Translations under genes and position numbers: made by a program
Assembly (NCBI GenBank): GCA_043806735.1
Contig: JAZDGR010000050.1
Span: 3,205-67,204 of the forward strand
Origin: QYOJ01 sp043806735
Lineage (GTDB): Bacteria; Bacteroidota; Bacteroidia; Bacteroidales; FEN-979
Length of the DNA stretch: 64,000 nucleotides
Reading direction: 5' to 3'
In this document: positions 17,929 through 26,470 of the stretch, piece by piece
How positions within the stretch are numbered: the stretch's first letter is position 1
Layout of the letters: each line of letters begins with the position of its first letter
The notes under the pieces: generated by a model
What the model was told of the DNA's origin: nothing
Seen by the model: only the letters and a program-made list of their open reading frames with translations
Database searches by the model: none

Positions 17929-19905
17929 TTACCGCCCCACGATCTTGAACTCTGTCCGGCGGTTATTGGCGCGGCCTGCTTCGGTTTCGTTAGTGTCGAT
18001 AGGCTGCGAAAAGCCATAACCGGAGTAGGTCAAGCGGCTCGGGGAGATCCCATGCTGAACGAGATAATCGAAGACAGCTCTGGCACGATTTTTTGACAGT
18101 TCCAGGTTGTGCTGCTCCGAGCTAATGCTATCGGTGTGACCGCTGATTTCGATTTTCAGCGCAGGATTGCGTTGTAGAAGTCCGGTCAGTTTCTCCAGCT
18201 CAATGTAGGATTCCGGTTTGAGGTCAAATTTATCCGTATCAAAAAAGATGTTCCTGAGCACGACGGTCTCCCCCACCCGGATAGGCTGCAAGGGAATGTT
18301 CTTTAGGAAGGGTGTGGCCTGCTCCCGGATGCCGGATAAGGAGAAGTGATCGGAGTAGAAGAGATATCCTTCCCGGGAGACAGATAGCGCGTAGTCACGG
18401 TTGGTGGGCAGGCAAACCAGGAAAGATCCGTCGATGGGGTCGGAGATGGATTGAACGGAGACCTGGTTCAGCTGCAGATCAATCAGTTCAAACCTGGCCT
18501 GCAGTCGTTTCTTTGTTTCCTTATCGTAAACAATTCCTTTCAGATAAGTCACCGGATTCGGCTGAGCTTCCGGGTAAATAGGAAATGCATAGATATCCTG
18601 TCTGCCTTTTCCCCCCAGCTTATCCGACGAGATGTAGGCAAGATCCCCTGTGGTGTTGACCACCAGGGTGATCTCATCCGCAGAGGTATTGATCGGGTAG
18701 CCCAGATTTACCGGTTTCTTCCAGGATCCATCGGGTAGTTTCCTGGAATAAAAAAGATCAAGACCTCCCATCCCCTGGTGTCCCTTTGAAGCAAAGTATA
18801 GCGTTTGATTATCGGGGTGAATGAACGGATTTTGTTCCTCTCCGAAGGTGTTGATCGAATCGCCCAGGTTCACGGGAAAAGACCAGTCTCCGTTGGGGAG
18901 TAGCTCTGTTTTCCAGATATCTGAACTTCCTTTTCCGCCTTCCCGCTTACTTGCAAAATAGAGGGTTTTCCCGTCGGAAGAAAAAGAGGGCTGTGAATCC
19001 CAGGCAGGCGAATTCACTACCGGCCCCAGGTTACGGGGTGTCGACCAGTGGATTCCCATTTTCCACGACCAGTAAATATCGCAGCTTCCGAAACCATCTT
19101 CCCGCTGACAGGCTGCAAAGAAGAGGAGTTGCCCGTCGGGCGAAATGGAAATAGCGCCTTCATTTCCGCGGGTATTGATCGGAGGGCCAAGGTTCTTTGC
19201 CAATCCCCAAACAGTGTCGCGGATAAGATTCGAGCTATAAAAATCCTCTTCCACTGCATCAGATACTTCATGCGTTAGCAGGCTGGTTGGCAAACGGCGC
19301 GTAAAAAAGAGCGTTTGCTTGTCGGAGGATATCGCATTGATGTATTCATCATGCGGTGTATTGATGCTGTCGCCCAGGTTTACCGGATGAAACGGTACCG
19401 GGTTGCTCAGGGCACGGATCGCGAAGTCGCATCGTTGGATATTTTCCTCCGTCTGCCACCGCCGGTTGACCGGTCCCTTGTTATAGGCAAGGTATTTCTC
19501 ATAATGCTGTTTGGCCTTTTCATAGAGACCTGAGGCCAGCTCCAGATTCCCAAGGATAACATAAAGCGTATAGTCGAGATCAGGAGCCAGTCGCATCGCT
19601 CTGTCATAATACGCAATGGCTTCCGCGGGATTTCCCTGTTCTGCCATTATATCTCCTGACAGAGCCAGGGCTTCAGCAAATTGCGGATCTGCTTCCACGG
19701 CTTTCTTTAGGGAAAAGATGGCGTTTTGATAATCGCGAACCTGGTACTGTTCAAATGCCTGGTAGTAGAACTTTTCCGCTTTTTTGGAGGTAGTTGAGAG
19801 TTTTCCGGGGAATTGGGCGAGTGAAGAGTGAACAGTGAACAGTGAAAAGTGAATAGTGAATAGTGATAAGAAAAAAAGGAGTTTTAGGTTGCGGGAGAGG
19901 GGCAT
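17929..19905 (-). CDS. PorE-like TPR / beta-propeller / OmpA outer-membrane protein
   Basis: 658 residues. Signal peptide, then TPR repeats (about 40-160), a PD40/WD40-like propeller (about 170-455; repeated NLGDSIN and SPDGQLLFFAA, SSDGKTLYFASKREGG motifs), a carboxypeptidase-regulatory-like beta domain (YLKGIVYDKETKKRLQARF), and a C-terminal OmpA peptidoglycan-binding domain (NIFFDTDKFDLKPESYIEL, ISGHTDSISS, NRARAVFDYLV). This exact domain order is that of PorE, an accessory of the T9SS of Porphyromonas, but many paralogues exist in Bacteroidetes, so the role in secretion is likely rather than certain. The hydrophobic part of its signal peptide is encoded by a heptanucleotide array (19820-19868). 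A -7 box TACCTTTG lies at 19928-19935. Confidence 0.83.
   Translation of the reverse strand: MPLSRNLKLLFFLSLFTIHFSLFTVHSSLAQFPGKLSTTSKKAEKFYYQAFEQYQVRDYQNAIFSLKKAVEADPQFAEALALSGDIMAEQGNPAEAIAYYDRAMRLAPDLDYTLYVILGNLELASGLYEKAKQHYEKYLAYNKGPVNRRWQTEENIQRCDFAIRALSNPVPFHPVNLGDSINTPHDEYINAISSDKQTLFFTRRLPTSLLTHEVSDAVEEDFYSSNLIRDTVWGLAKNLGPPINTRGNEGAISISPDGQLLFFAACQREDGFGSCDIYWSWKMGIHWSTPRNLGPVVNSPAWDSQPSFSSDGKTLYFASKREGGKGSSDIWKTELLPNGDWSFPVNLGDSINTFGEEQNPFIHPDNQTLYFASKGHQGMGGLDLFYSRKLPDGSWKKPVNLGYPINTSADEITLVVNTTGDLAYISSDKLGGKGRQDIYAFPIYPEAQPNPVTYLKGIVYDKETKKRLQARFELIDLQLNQVSVQSISDPIDGSFLVCLPTNRDYALSVSREGYLFYSDHFSLSGIREQATPFLKNIPLQPIRVGETVVLRNIFFDTDKFDLKPESYIELEKLTGLLQRNPALKIEISGHTDSISSEQHNLELSKNRARAVFDYLVQHGISPSRLTYSGYGFSQPIDTNETEAGRANNRRTEFKIVGR
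19820..19868. repeat. Heptanucleotide array inside a signal-peptide coding region
   Basis: Seven units of the type agtgaaN (agtgaag, agtgaac twice, agtgaaa, agtgaat twice, agtgata) fill 49 bp. Read on the minus strand they encode the signal peptide core of the PorE-like protein, which therefore has a 7-residue period (FTIHFSL, FTVHSSL). Confidence 0.9.
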
Positions 19906-19956
19906 GATCTGTTTGTCAGGGGATTGACAAAGGTACTCTTTTCCCGTAATTTATGT

Positions 19957-20664
19957 CTACGGGATGCCGATGTATTTATGGCTCTGCAGGGAGAGTTTCC
20001 AGCCAGGATGGGCTTTAATATACTGAATGATCAGGGGAAGCATCTCATCACGGCGGCTCCATTCCGGCTGTAAAAACAGGTGGCAATCCGGAGATACCTG
20101 CGAAGCCTGTTGTTCTGCCCATGCAAGGTCTTCCGGTTCATGTATGATCACCTTAAGTTCTTGGCTGATGGCATAAAACTCCTCACGGGGAGGCCACTCC
20201 CGTTTGGGAGAAAGGCAGATCCAATCCCATATCCCGCTCAGGGGCTGGGTACCTGAGGTTTCGAGGAAGGTTTTGATGCTGGTTGCTGGTTGCTGGCTGC
20301 TGGTTGCTGGTACCTCATGGCTATTGCCACTTGCCTGGTGGCTCATGACTGGTGTCTCATGGCTGAATTTCAGCTGCTGACATAGATAATCCAGATTATA
20401 ACGCAGCGGCTCGCCACCGGTGATAATTACCGCATTTGCAGAGCATTTTCGAGCCCGATATACCATCTGATCAGTCTCGACGGGGGGGAACAGTTCCGCG
20501 TTCCACGATTCCTTGACATCACACCACTCACAGCCCACATCACATCCACCAACCCGGATAAACCAAGCTGCCGAACCGGTATGAAAACCCTCTCCCTGGA
20601 GGGAGAAGAACTCTTCCATTGCAGGAAGAAGTTTGCCGGAATCGAGAAGTTCTTTTTGGGCCAT
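19957..20664 (-). CDS. queE: 7-carboxy-7-deazaguanine synthase (radical SAM)
   Basis: Converts 6-carboxytetrahydropterin to 7-carboxy-7-deazaguanine in queuosine biosynthesis. The N-terminal FFSLQGEGFHTGSAAWFIRV and the cluster motif GGCDVGCEWCD (CxxxCxxC) followed by ITGGEPL are typical. At 235 aa it is longer than usual because about 29 residues rich in Ser, His, Gln and Thr (SHETPVMSHQASGNS and following) are inserted after the LCQQLKF helix; the DNA there is a tandem array (20277-20364). The ORF stays in frame and the C-terminal half (ICLSPKREW, LKVIIHEPEDL, LSLQSHKYIGIP) looks normal. It follows folD by 31 bp. Confidence 0.9.
   Translation of the reverse strand: MAQKELLDSGKLLPAMEEFFSLQGEGFHTGSAAWFIRVGGCDVGCEWCDVKESWNAELFPPVETDQMVYRARKCSANAVIITGGEPLRYNLDYLCQQLKFSHETPVMSHQASGNSHEVPATSSQQPATSIKTFLETSGTQPLSGIWDWICLSPKREWPPREEFYAISQELKVIIHEPEDLAWAEQQASQVSPDCHLFLQPEWSRRDEMLPLIIQYIKAHPGWKLSLQSHKYIGIP
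20277..20364. repeat. Tandem array inserted in-frame in queE
   Basis: Five 7-bp units tgctggt/tgctggc (20277-20311) are followed by about 50 bp of looser 9-bp repeats built on ctcatggct and ctcatgact. The segment adds about 29 residues to QueE without breaking the frame. Confidence 0.85.
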
Positions 20665-20673
20665 AGTTGCTTG

Positions 20674-20698
20674 TCCCCAACCCCCCTGAAGGGGGCTA
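20674..20698. repeat. G/C hairpin (REP-like) between folD and queE
   Basis: A run of C's, a TGAA loop and GGGGG (stem about 20682-20695) forms a strong hairpin in the 31-bp gap, overlapping the folD stop codon. A related C-rich/G-rich hairpin occurs at 49844-49869, suggesting a repeated intergenic element. It may protect mRNA ends or weaken queE expression. Confidence 0.6.
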
Positions 20699-21565
20699 TT
20701 TTTTTGCCGCCTTCAGCGTATTCTGCAATAAGGAGACGATGGTCATAGGTCCCACACCACCTGGGACAGGAGTGATGTAGCTGCAACTGTTCGCAATTTT
20801 ATCGAAATCGACATCGCCTGCTAGACGGAAACCCGATTTCTTTGATTCATCGGGGATCCTGTGGACACCCACATCGATCACAACGGCATCTTTCTTAACC
20901 ATGCCGGCTTTTACGAAATGAAGTTTGCCCATTGCCACAATCAGGATGTCGGCTTCCCGGGTATAGTTTGCAATCTCCTTCGTAAAACTGTGACAGAGGG
21001 TGACCGTGCAGTTTCCCGGACTGGCTTTTCGGGAAAGGAGAATGCTGATGGGGGTTCCTACAATATGGCTGCGCCCCAGGACCACGCAATGCTTCCCCCC
21101 GGTTTCAACTTTATACCGGTCAAGCAGCGTGACGATTCCCATAGGAGTTGCAGGAAGAAAACAAGGTAATCCCAGCATCATCCTTCCCAGGTTGACGGGA
21201 TGAAACCCATCGATGTCCTTGGTTGGATCGAACCGTTCGATCACCTTTTGCTCGTTTATGTGAGGGGGAAGGGGTAACTGAACGATAAATCCGTCCACCT
21301 CCTCATCCCGGTTTAAAAAATCGACCGCATCGAGCAACGCTTTTTCACTTATGTTTGAGGGATACCGGTAGACCGATGAGGTCATCCCGACCTCCCGGCT
21401 GCTTTTTTCTTTCGAGGATACATAGGTCTGACTGGCCGGATCTTCTCCTACCAGGATGGCGGCAAGATGAGGTGTTTTTTCACCCCGGTCGATCCTGGCA
21501 GCAACCTCACCCGCGATCTCGGCTTTGATTTTATCAGCCAGCTCTTTTCCGTCTAATAGGGTCAT
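20696..21565 (-). CDS. folD: Methylenetetrahydrofolate dehydrogenase/cyclohydrolase
   Basis: 289 residues, bifunctional enzyme interconverting methylene-, methenyl- and 10-formyl-tetrahydrofolate with NADP+. Motifs: YVSSKEKSSREVGM (catalytic Lys region), VDGFIVQLPLPPHINEQKV, the nucleotide-binding VVLGRSHIVGTPISILLSRK, and the C-terminal ITPVPGGVGPMTIVSLLQNT. Complete and of normal length. It lies between ffh and queE on the same strand; a long hairpin of 9-bp repeats separates it from ffh. Confidence 0.96.
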   Translation of the reverse strand: MTLLDGKELADKIKAEIAGEVAARIDRGEKTPHLAAILVGEDPASQTYVSSKEKSSREVGMTSSVYRYPSNISEKALLDAVDFLNRDEEVDGFIVQLPLPPHINEQKVIERFDPTKDIDGFHPVNLGRMMLGLPCFLPATPMGIVTLLDRYKVETGGKHCVVLGRSHIVGTPISILLSRKASPGNCTVTLCHSFTKEIANYTREADILIVAMGKLHFVKAGMVKKDAVVIDVGVHRIPDESKKSGFRLAGDVDFDKIANSCSYITPVPGGVGPMTIVSLLQNTLKAAKK

Positions 21566-21584
21566 TGAATTTTGATTTTATAAA

Positions 21585-21662
21585 AGGGTCATTAAGGTCA
21601 TTTGGGTCATTAGGGAAAATTTTCCTATAATGACTTTAATGACTTTAATGGCTTTAGTGACT
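21585..21662. repeat. Inverted 9-bp arrays forming a long hairpin between ffh and folD
   Basis: Left half: 9-bp units built on gggtcatta (from about 21585). Right half: taatgactt units (to about 21662). The halves are nearly reverse complements around the palindrome GGAAAATTTTCC near 21618, giving an imperfect stem of about 30 bp. The right arm overlaps the last codons and stop of ffh. It could act as an attenuator or mRNA stabiliser between ffh and folD. Confidence 0.75.
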
Positions 21663-22988
21663 TTTCATATTCCTCGCGATATGTGCCAAGTTTCTCCCTT
21701 TATTCGTTGTCATCACCCGCATCACTTTCCGGGTATCTTCGAACTGTTTCAGCAGGCGGTTCACCTCCTGGATCGAGGTTCCGGAACCTTCGGCAATCCG
21801 TTTTCTCCTGCTTCCGTTCATGACAGAAGGATCGGAGCGTTCGACAGGGGTCATGGAATAGATAATTGCTTCAATATTTTTAAATGCATTGTCATCAATA
21901 TCCAGGTTACGGATGGCTTTCCCCACCCCGGGGATCATCCCCATGAGGTCTTTCACGTTTCCCATCTTCTTTATCTGCTTAATCTGTGAAAGGAAATCAT
22001 TAAAATCAAACTGGTTTTTGGCAATTTTCTTCTGGAGCTTCTTGGCCTCTTCTTCGTCGTACTGTTCCTGCGCTTTTTCCACCAGCGAAACAATGTCTCC
22101 CATGCCCAGGATCCGGTCGGCCATTCGGGCCGGGTAAAAAATATCGAGGGCATCCATCTTCTCGCCGATTCCTACGAATTTGATCGGCTTATTGACCACC
22201 GATTTGATGCTTAACGCAGCTCCACCCCGCGTGTCTCCATCAAGTTTGGTGAGTACCACGCCGTCGAAGTTCAGCCGGTCATGGAATGCCTTGGCCGTGT
22301 TCACCGCATCCTGACCAGTCATGGAATCGACCACAAAGAGGGTCTCCTGGGGGTTGATAGCCTTTTTGATGGCTGCGATCTCTTCCATCATCTTTTCATC
22401 AATTGACAAACGGCCTGCAGTATCCACGATCACCGCCTGATAGCCGTACTCTTTCGCATGTTTTACGGCATGGCTTGCAATTTTCACCGGCTCCATATTC
22501 CCTTCTTCTGTGAATACCTGGACCGCGATTTGCTCACCCAGCACTTTCAACTGATCAATAGCGGCCGGCCGGTAAATGTCCCCGGCCACCAGCAACACCT
22601 TTTTGTTCCGTTTGGTTTTAAGATGGTGGGCAAGTTTAGCCGAAAACGTGGTTTTTCCCGAGCCCTGCAATCCCGCAATCAGAATCACGGCCGGATCGCC
22701 TTTCAGGTTAATCTCGCTTTTCTCCTCTCCCATCAACCTGATCAGCTCGTCGTGCACGATCTTTACCATCACTTGTCCGGGAGACACCGCTGTCAACACG
22801 TTTTGTCCCAATGCCTGTTCCTTCACATCGTCGGTGAACTGCTTGGCAATCTTATAACTGACATCGGCATCCAGCAGGGCTTTCCGGACATCCTTCAGGG
22901 TTTCCGCTACGTTGATTTCCGAAATGTGGCCATGCCCCTTTAAAACCTTAAAAGCCCTGTCGAGTTTATCGCTTAATCCTTCAAACAT
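21654..22988 (-). CDS. ffh: Signal recognition particle protein
   Basis: SRP54-type GTPase that targets ribosomes making membrane proteins. 444 residues: N domain, G domain with ILIAGLQGSGKTTFSAKLAH (G1), VIVDTAGRLSIDEKMMEEI (G3), LTKLDGDTRGGAALSI (G4) and GIGEKMDALDIF (G5), then a methionine-containing M domain (MGMIPGVGKAIRNLDI, RRKRIAEGSGTSIQEVN). The extreme C-terminus is encoded by the start of the 9-bp repeat array. A -7 box TACTTTTG lies on the minus strand at 23017-23024. Confidence 0.97.
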   Translation of the reverse strand: MFEGLSDKLDRAFKVLKGHGHISEINVAETLKDVRKALLDADVSYKIAKQFTDDVKEQALGQNVLTAVSPGQVMVKIVHDELIRLMGEEKSEINLKGDPAVILIAGLQGSGKTTFSAKLAHHLKTKRNKKVLLVAGDIYRPAAIDQLKVLGEQIAVQVFTEEGNMEPVKIASHAVKHAKEYGYQAVIVDTAGRLSIDEKMMEEIAAIKKAINPQETLFVVDSMTGQDAVNTAKAFHDRLNFDGVVLTKLDGDTRGGAALSIKSVVNKPIKFVGIGEKMDALDIFYPARMADRILGMGDIVSLVEKAQEQYDEEEAKKLQKKIAKNQFDFNDFLSQIKQIKKMGNVKDLMGMIPGVGKAIRNLDIDDNAFKNIEAIIYSMTPVERSDPSVMNGSRRKRIAEGSGTSIQEVNRLLKQFEDTRKVMRVMTTNKGRNLAHIARNMKSH

Positions 22989-23101
22989 CGCAATTGAAAT
23001 AGTTGGTTCTGGACTGCAAAAGTAAACATTCCGGGGGACTTGCTTTTCCGTAAAACTTCAAATTTTTGTCGATAACTTTTTCATTTGTTTGATTTCTTTA
23101 G

Positions 23102-23109
23102 TATGTTTG
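23102..23109 (+). promoter_or_regulatory. -7 box of first YCF48/PKD gene
   Basis: TATGTTTG at 23102-23109, preceded by TTTG-rich sequence. The surrounding context (tttgatttcttta before it and tagtg after it) is shared with the box at 24776-24783 before the paralogue, so promoters were duplicated together with the genes. Confidence 0.55.
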
Positions 23110-23149
23110 TAGTGGGTAATGTATTATTTATTCACTTAAATCTTAAATC

Positions 23150-24709
23150 ATGATGAAAAAGTTCCTTAGTTTATCGATTTCTCTGGCATTAAGTGTTTGG
23201 GCCATCGGGCAAACAGGATGGATTCAGGTTGATGTCGATTTAGATCCCGGAAGGAAAGTTGGCCAGATCTCCGACGGGATGAATGATCCGACTGCATTAT
23301 GGGCAATGGCAGTGGATGGCACCACGGCCATCGTTGATGAATATACAAGGTCAATCGATGGAGGTCTTACGTGGAATCAAGGCTCTTTCAACGCCGGTAC
23401 AGGATTGTCACAATTATTTGCCATTGACGCAAATACCTGTTGGGCTGTATTCAACACGGGCGCTTCCCAGGGTCTTTACAAAACCGTTAACGGTGGGACA
23501 ACCTGGATTAAAAAAGGAACTGCGTATGGCGCCAGTTCTTTTGCCAATATCATGCACTTCTTTAATGACAATGATGGAGTCGCAATGGGTGATCCTCTTG
23601 GAGGATATTACGAAATTTACACGACCACCGATGGAGGCGAAACGTGGACCCGTGTTCCCCAGGCAAACATTCCAGCACCTACTGCGGGAGAATATGGAAT
23701 CACGGGGAATTATTGCGCCAGTGGGGATCATATCTGGTTTGGAACTAACCAAGGCAGAATATTTCATTCCGCAAATAAAGGGGTTAACTGGACTGCTGCG
23801 TTGACTGTTTTCGGAAACGTTGAAACCGTTATCCCTGAATTTGCTGATCCGTTGAATGGGATCGCTTACAGGTCGTATCTGAACATGGGGATTGAGCCAG
23901 TGCTTAACGTGACCACCGATGGGGGTGCAACCTGGACGGAACTATTTGTAACGGGCGATATGTATGCCCGGTATATCGAGTATGTCCCCGGAACTGTTGA
24001 GACGTATGTCGGTTCTTCCAGTGAAGCAGGAGCGAATGGAATTTCGTATAGTTATGATGGCGGAACCACCTGGACAACGATCACTGCAGGATATGATTTC
24101 GGAGCCTCCGCGTGGAGTGATAATGAGGACGGTTTGGCTGGAGGCACGGTAGCAACCAACGGTACCGGAGGAATGTATATTTATGACGGCGATCCTCTTG
24201 GACCGGTTGTAGCCAATTTTGAAGCGAATGTCACCGCCATTGAGCTGGGAGACCAGGTTATCTTCACGGATCTCTCTACCGGAAGTCCTACCAGCTGGGC
24301 CTGGGTATTTGAAGGAGGCTCCCCGGGCACTTCCTATCTGCAAACCCCTCCGGCTATTACTTACAGCACTCCTGGCCTCTGGGATGTAACCCTGGTCGTT
24401 TCGAATGTTAACGGTTCCGACACACTAACTATCCCTGATTATATTTATGTGGGTGGAGTAGGTATCAACGACCATTCCTCTGCTACGGTAACTATTTTCC
24501 CGAATCCGGTCTCAGACGTCCTGAACATCAACGGAACAGAAACCATTCAGGAGCTTCAGGTGTTAAACCTGGTCGGACAGGTTGTGTACAACCAGAAAGT
24601 GGACAACACTACCGTTGTCCTGAACCTTGACAACCTCAAGGCCGGCGTATATAACCTGAGGATAAAGATGGCTGATGGATGTGTCAACAAGAAGATCATA
24701 GTGAATTAA
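23150..24709 (+). CDS. T9SS-exported YCF48-like/PKD protein, copy 1
   Basis: 519 residues: signal peptide (to about AIGQ), a beta-propeller region with YCF48/BNR-like repeats (YKTVNGGTTWIKKG, IYTTTDGGETWTRV, NVTTDGGATWTEL, SYDGGTTWTT), a PKD domain (about 365-445, FTDLSTGSPTSWAWVFEGG) and a T9SS sorting domain (IFPNPVSDVLNIN to KKIIVN). The substrate is unknown; such proteins sit on the cell surface or are secreted. The adjacent gene is a close paralogue. An ATG pair starts the gene; the first (23150) is used here. Confidence 0.83.
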   Translation: MMKKFLSLSISLALSVWAIGQTGWIQVDVDLDPGRKVGQISDGMNDPTALWAMAVDGTTAIVDEYTRSIDGGLTWNQGSFNAGTGLSQLFAIDANTCWAVFNTGASQGLYKTVNGGTTWIKKGTAYGASSFANIMHFFNDNDGVAMGDPLGGYYEIYTTTDGGETWTRVPQANIPAPTAGEYGITGNYCASGDHIWFGTNQGRIFHSANKGVNWTAALTVFGNVETVIPEFADPLNGIAYRSYLNMGIEPVLNVTTDGGATWTELFVTGDMYARYIEYVPGTVETYVGSSSEAGANGISYSYDGGTTWTTITAGYDFGASAWSDNEDGLAGGTVATNGTGGMYIYDGDPLGPVVANFEANVTAIELGDQVIFTDLSTGSPTSWAWVFEGGSPGTSYLQTPPAITYSTPGLWDVTLVVSNVNGSDTLTIPDYIYVGGVGINDHSSATVTIFPNPVSDVLNINGTETIQELQVLNLVGQVVYNQKVDNTTVVLNLDNLKAGVYNLRIKMADGCVNKKIIVN

Positions 24710-24775
24710 TCTTCGTTCTCCTTCTTGTTTTTAAAATTTCTGTCAGTTAGTTATTCTGTTTGACAGATTTCTTCG

Positions 24776-24783
24776 TATGTTTG
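24776..24783 (+). promoter_or_regulatory. -7 box of second YCF48/PKD gene
   Basis: TATGTTTG at 24776-24783 in the same context as the box at 23102-23109. It shows that the second gene has its own promoter and is not only read through from the first. Confidence 0.55.
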
Positions 24784-24823
24784 TAGTGAGCAATTATTAA
24801 TTATTCACTAAAACTGTTTCATT

Positions 24824-26416
24824 ATGAAGAAGATTCTACTTTCAGTTTTTGCTTTTGCAACGATTGCATTGGCAACTTACGCACAATGTCCGTGGACTGA
24901 ATATGCTACGGGATTTACTACCGCTTCCCGTGGCATCAACAGCGTTTGTGCGGTGGATGACCAGGTGGTATGGGCTACTGCCTATGACGGCAGCGGCGGC
25001 AGTGCCCCCTGCCAACAATACACCCGTTCGACCGATGGCGGACTCACCTGGACTCCAGGGACCATCCCCGGGATCACCGCTCTTGACCTGGCGATGGTCA
25101 GTGCCATCAGCGACCAGGTAGCTTGGATCGTGGCTTATCCCCCGGGAGCAACCACCACAGGCCAGGGTATTTACTACACTTCCAACGGAGGTACTACATG
25201 GGCCAAGCAAGCATCCGCTCTGTTCACCAATGCGGCTTCCTTTGTCAATTGTGTACATTTCTGGGATGCCAACAACGGCTGGTGCATGGGCGACCCCATC
25301 AACGGGGAATATGAAATCTACACCACCACCAACGGAGGCACCAACTGGGTGGCCGTTCCCGGGGCCAACATCCCGAATCCTGTTAGCGGTGAATTTGGCG
25401 TTGTCGGGTACTACTCTGTAGTGGGAGACATTGTATGGTTCGGAACCAATAAAGGCCGGGTGTATAAATCGATAGACAAAGGGAATAACTGGACTGTCGC
25501 TGTTTGTACCCCGCTAAATAACAAGTACATTCAGCCTTACTTCAAGGATGAGAACTTTGGTTTCTGCCAGGATAAAAATGCGGCAACTACCGGTGCTCTG
25601 GCTGTAACCACCGATGGTGGAACTACGTGGACCGCCGTGACTCAGACCGGAACTGTGTACTGGAACGACATGGCGTACATTCCCGGGACAACGGGGACAT
25701 GGCTTTCCACCGGAGCCGCCACCACAGGATCCGGAGTGACTTATAGCTTTGATGACGGGAACAACTGGACGGAATGGGTCGATTGCCAGGGAACCCAGTT
25801 CCTGGCTACCGATTTTATCGATACTGAAACTGGTTGGGCGGGAAGCTTCAATACCGATGCAACAACCGGAGGCATGTGGGTTTTCACGGGCAACCTGGTT
25901 CCTCCCGTTCCTCCAGTGGCTGATTTTGAAGCCAACTATACCGGTATTGAACTTGGAGACCAGGTTATTTTCACCGACCTTTCCACCGGGAATCCCTCGA
26001 GCTGGGCATGGACCTTCGAAAGCGGAAGCCCCGGGACATCCTATTTACAAGCTCCTCCCGCTATTACTTACAATACTCCTGGCAGCTGGGACGTCACGCT
26101 CACGGTAACCAATGTGAACGGCACCAACACGTTAACCATCCCTGATTATATTTATGTTGGCGGCGTTGGCATCAACGATCATTCAAATGCTACAGTTACG
26201 ATTTTCCCGAATCCGGTGACAGACGTTCTGAATATCAACGGAACAGCAGCCATTCAGGAAGTACAAGTATTGAATCTGGTCGGCCAAGTTGTATCCAACC
26301 AGAAAGTGGACAACACTACCGTTGTTCTAAACCTTGACTACCTCAAGGCCGGAATCTATAACCTCAGGGTGAAGATGGCCGACGGATATGTCAACAAGAA
26401 GATTGTAGTGAATTAA
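24824..26416 (+). CDS. T9SS-exported YCF48-like/PKD protein, copy 2
   Basis: 530 residues, the same architecture as the preceding gene: signal peptide ending near ATYAQ, YCF48-like repeats (YTSNGGTTWAKQAS, IYTTTNGGTNWVAV, AVTTDGGTTWTAV), PKD domain (FTDLSTGNPSSWAWTFESG) and sorting domain (IFPNPVTDVLNINGTA to KKIVVN). The PKD and C-terminal parts are much closer to copy 1 than the propeller parts are, which points to tandem duplication followed by divergence of the exposed repeats, or to gene conversion at the 3' end. A strong terminator follows 18 bp after the stop. Confidence 0.83.
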   Translation: MKKILLSVFAFATIALATYAQCPWTEYATGFTTASRGINSVCAVDDQVVWATAYDGSGGSAPCQQYTRSTDGGLTWTPGTIPGITALDLAMVSAISDQVAWIVAYPPGATTTGQGIYYTSNGGTTWAKQASALFTNAASFVNCVHFWDANNGWCMGDPINGEYEIYTTTNGGTNWVAVPGANIPNPVSGEFGVVGYYSVVGDIVWFGTNKGRVYKSIDKGNNWTVAVCTPLNNKYIQPYFKDENFGFCQDKNAATTGALAVTTDGGTTWTAVTQTGTVYWNDMAYIPGTTGTWLSTGAATTGSGVTYSFDDGNNWTEWVDCQGTQFLATDFIDTETGWAGSFNTDATTGGMWVFTGNLVPPVPPVADFEANYTGIELGDQVIFTDLSTGNPSSWAWTFESGSPGTSYLQAPPAITYNTPGSWDVTLTVTNVNGTNTLTIPDYIYVGGVGINDHSNATVTIFPNPVTDVLNINGTAAIQEVQVLNLVGQVVSNQKVDNTTVVLNLDYLKAGIYNLRVKMADGYVNKKIVVN

Positions 26417-26433
26417 ATTTGTTTCACTATTAC

Positions 26434-26470
26434 AGAAGGGGCAATTCATGAATTGCCCCTTCTTTTTTTT
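26434..26470 (+). terminator. Rho-independent terminator
   Basis: A perfect palindrome (26434-26463, arms reading AGAAGGGGCAATTC and its complement) is followed by eight T's (26463-26470). It ends the YCF48/PKD transcript and lies between convergent genes; the T-run touches the argS stop codon. Confidence 0.93.

Noticed and set aside
18312..19616. Plus-strand frames of 60-95 codons across the OmpA gene
   Set aside because: They have no family likeness or promoter and mirror the coding bias of the minus-strand gene.
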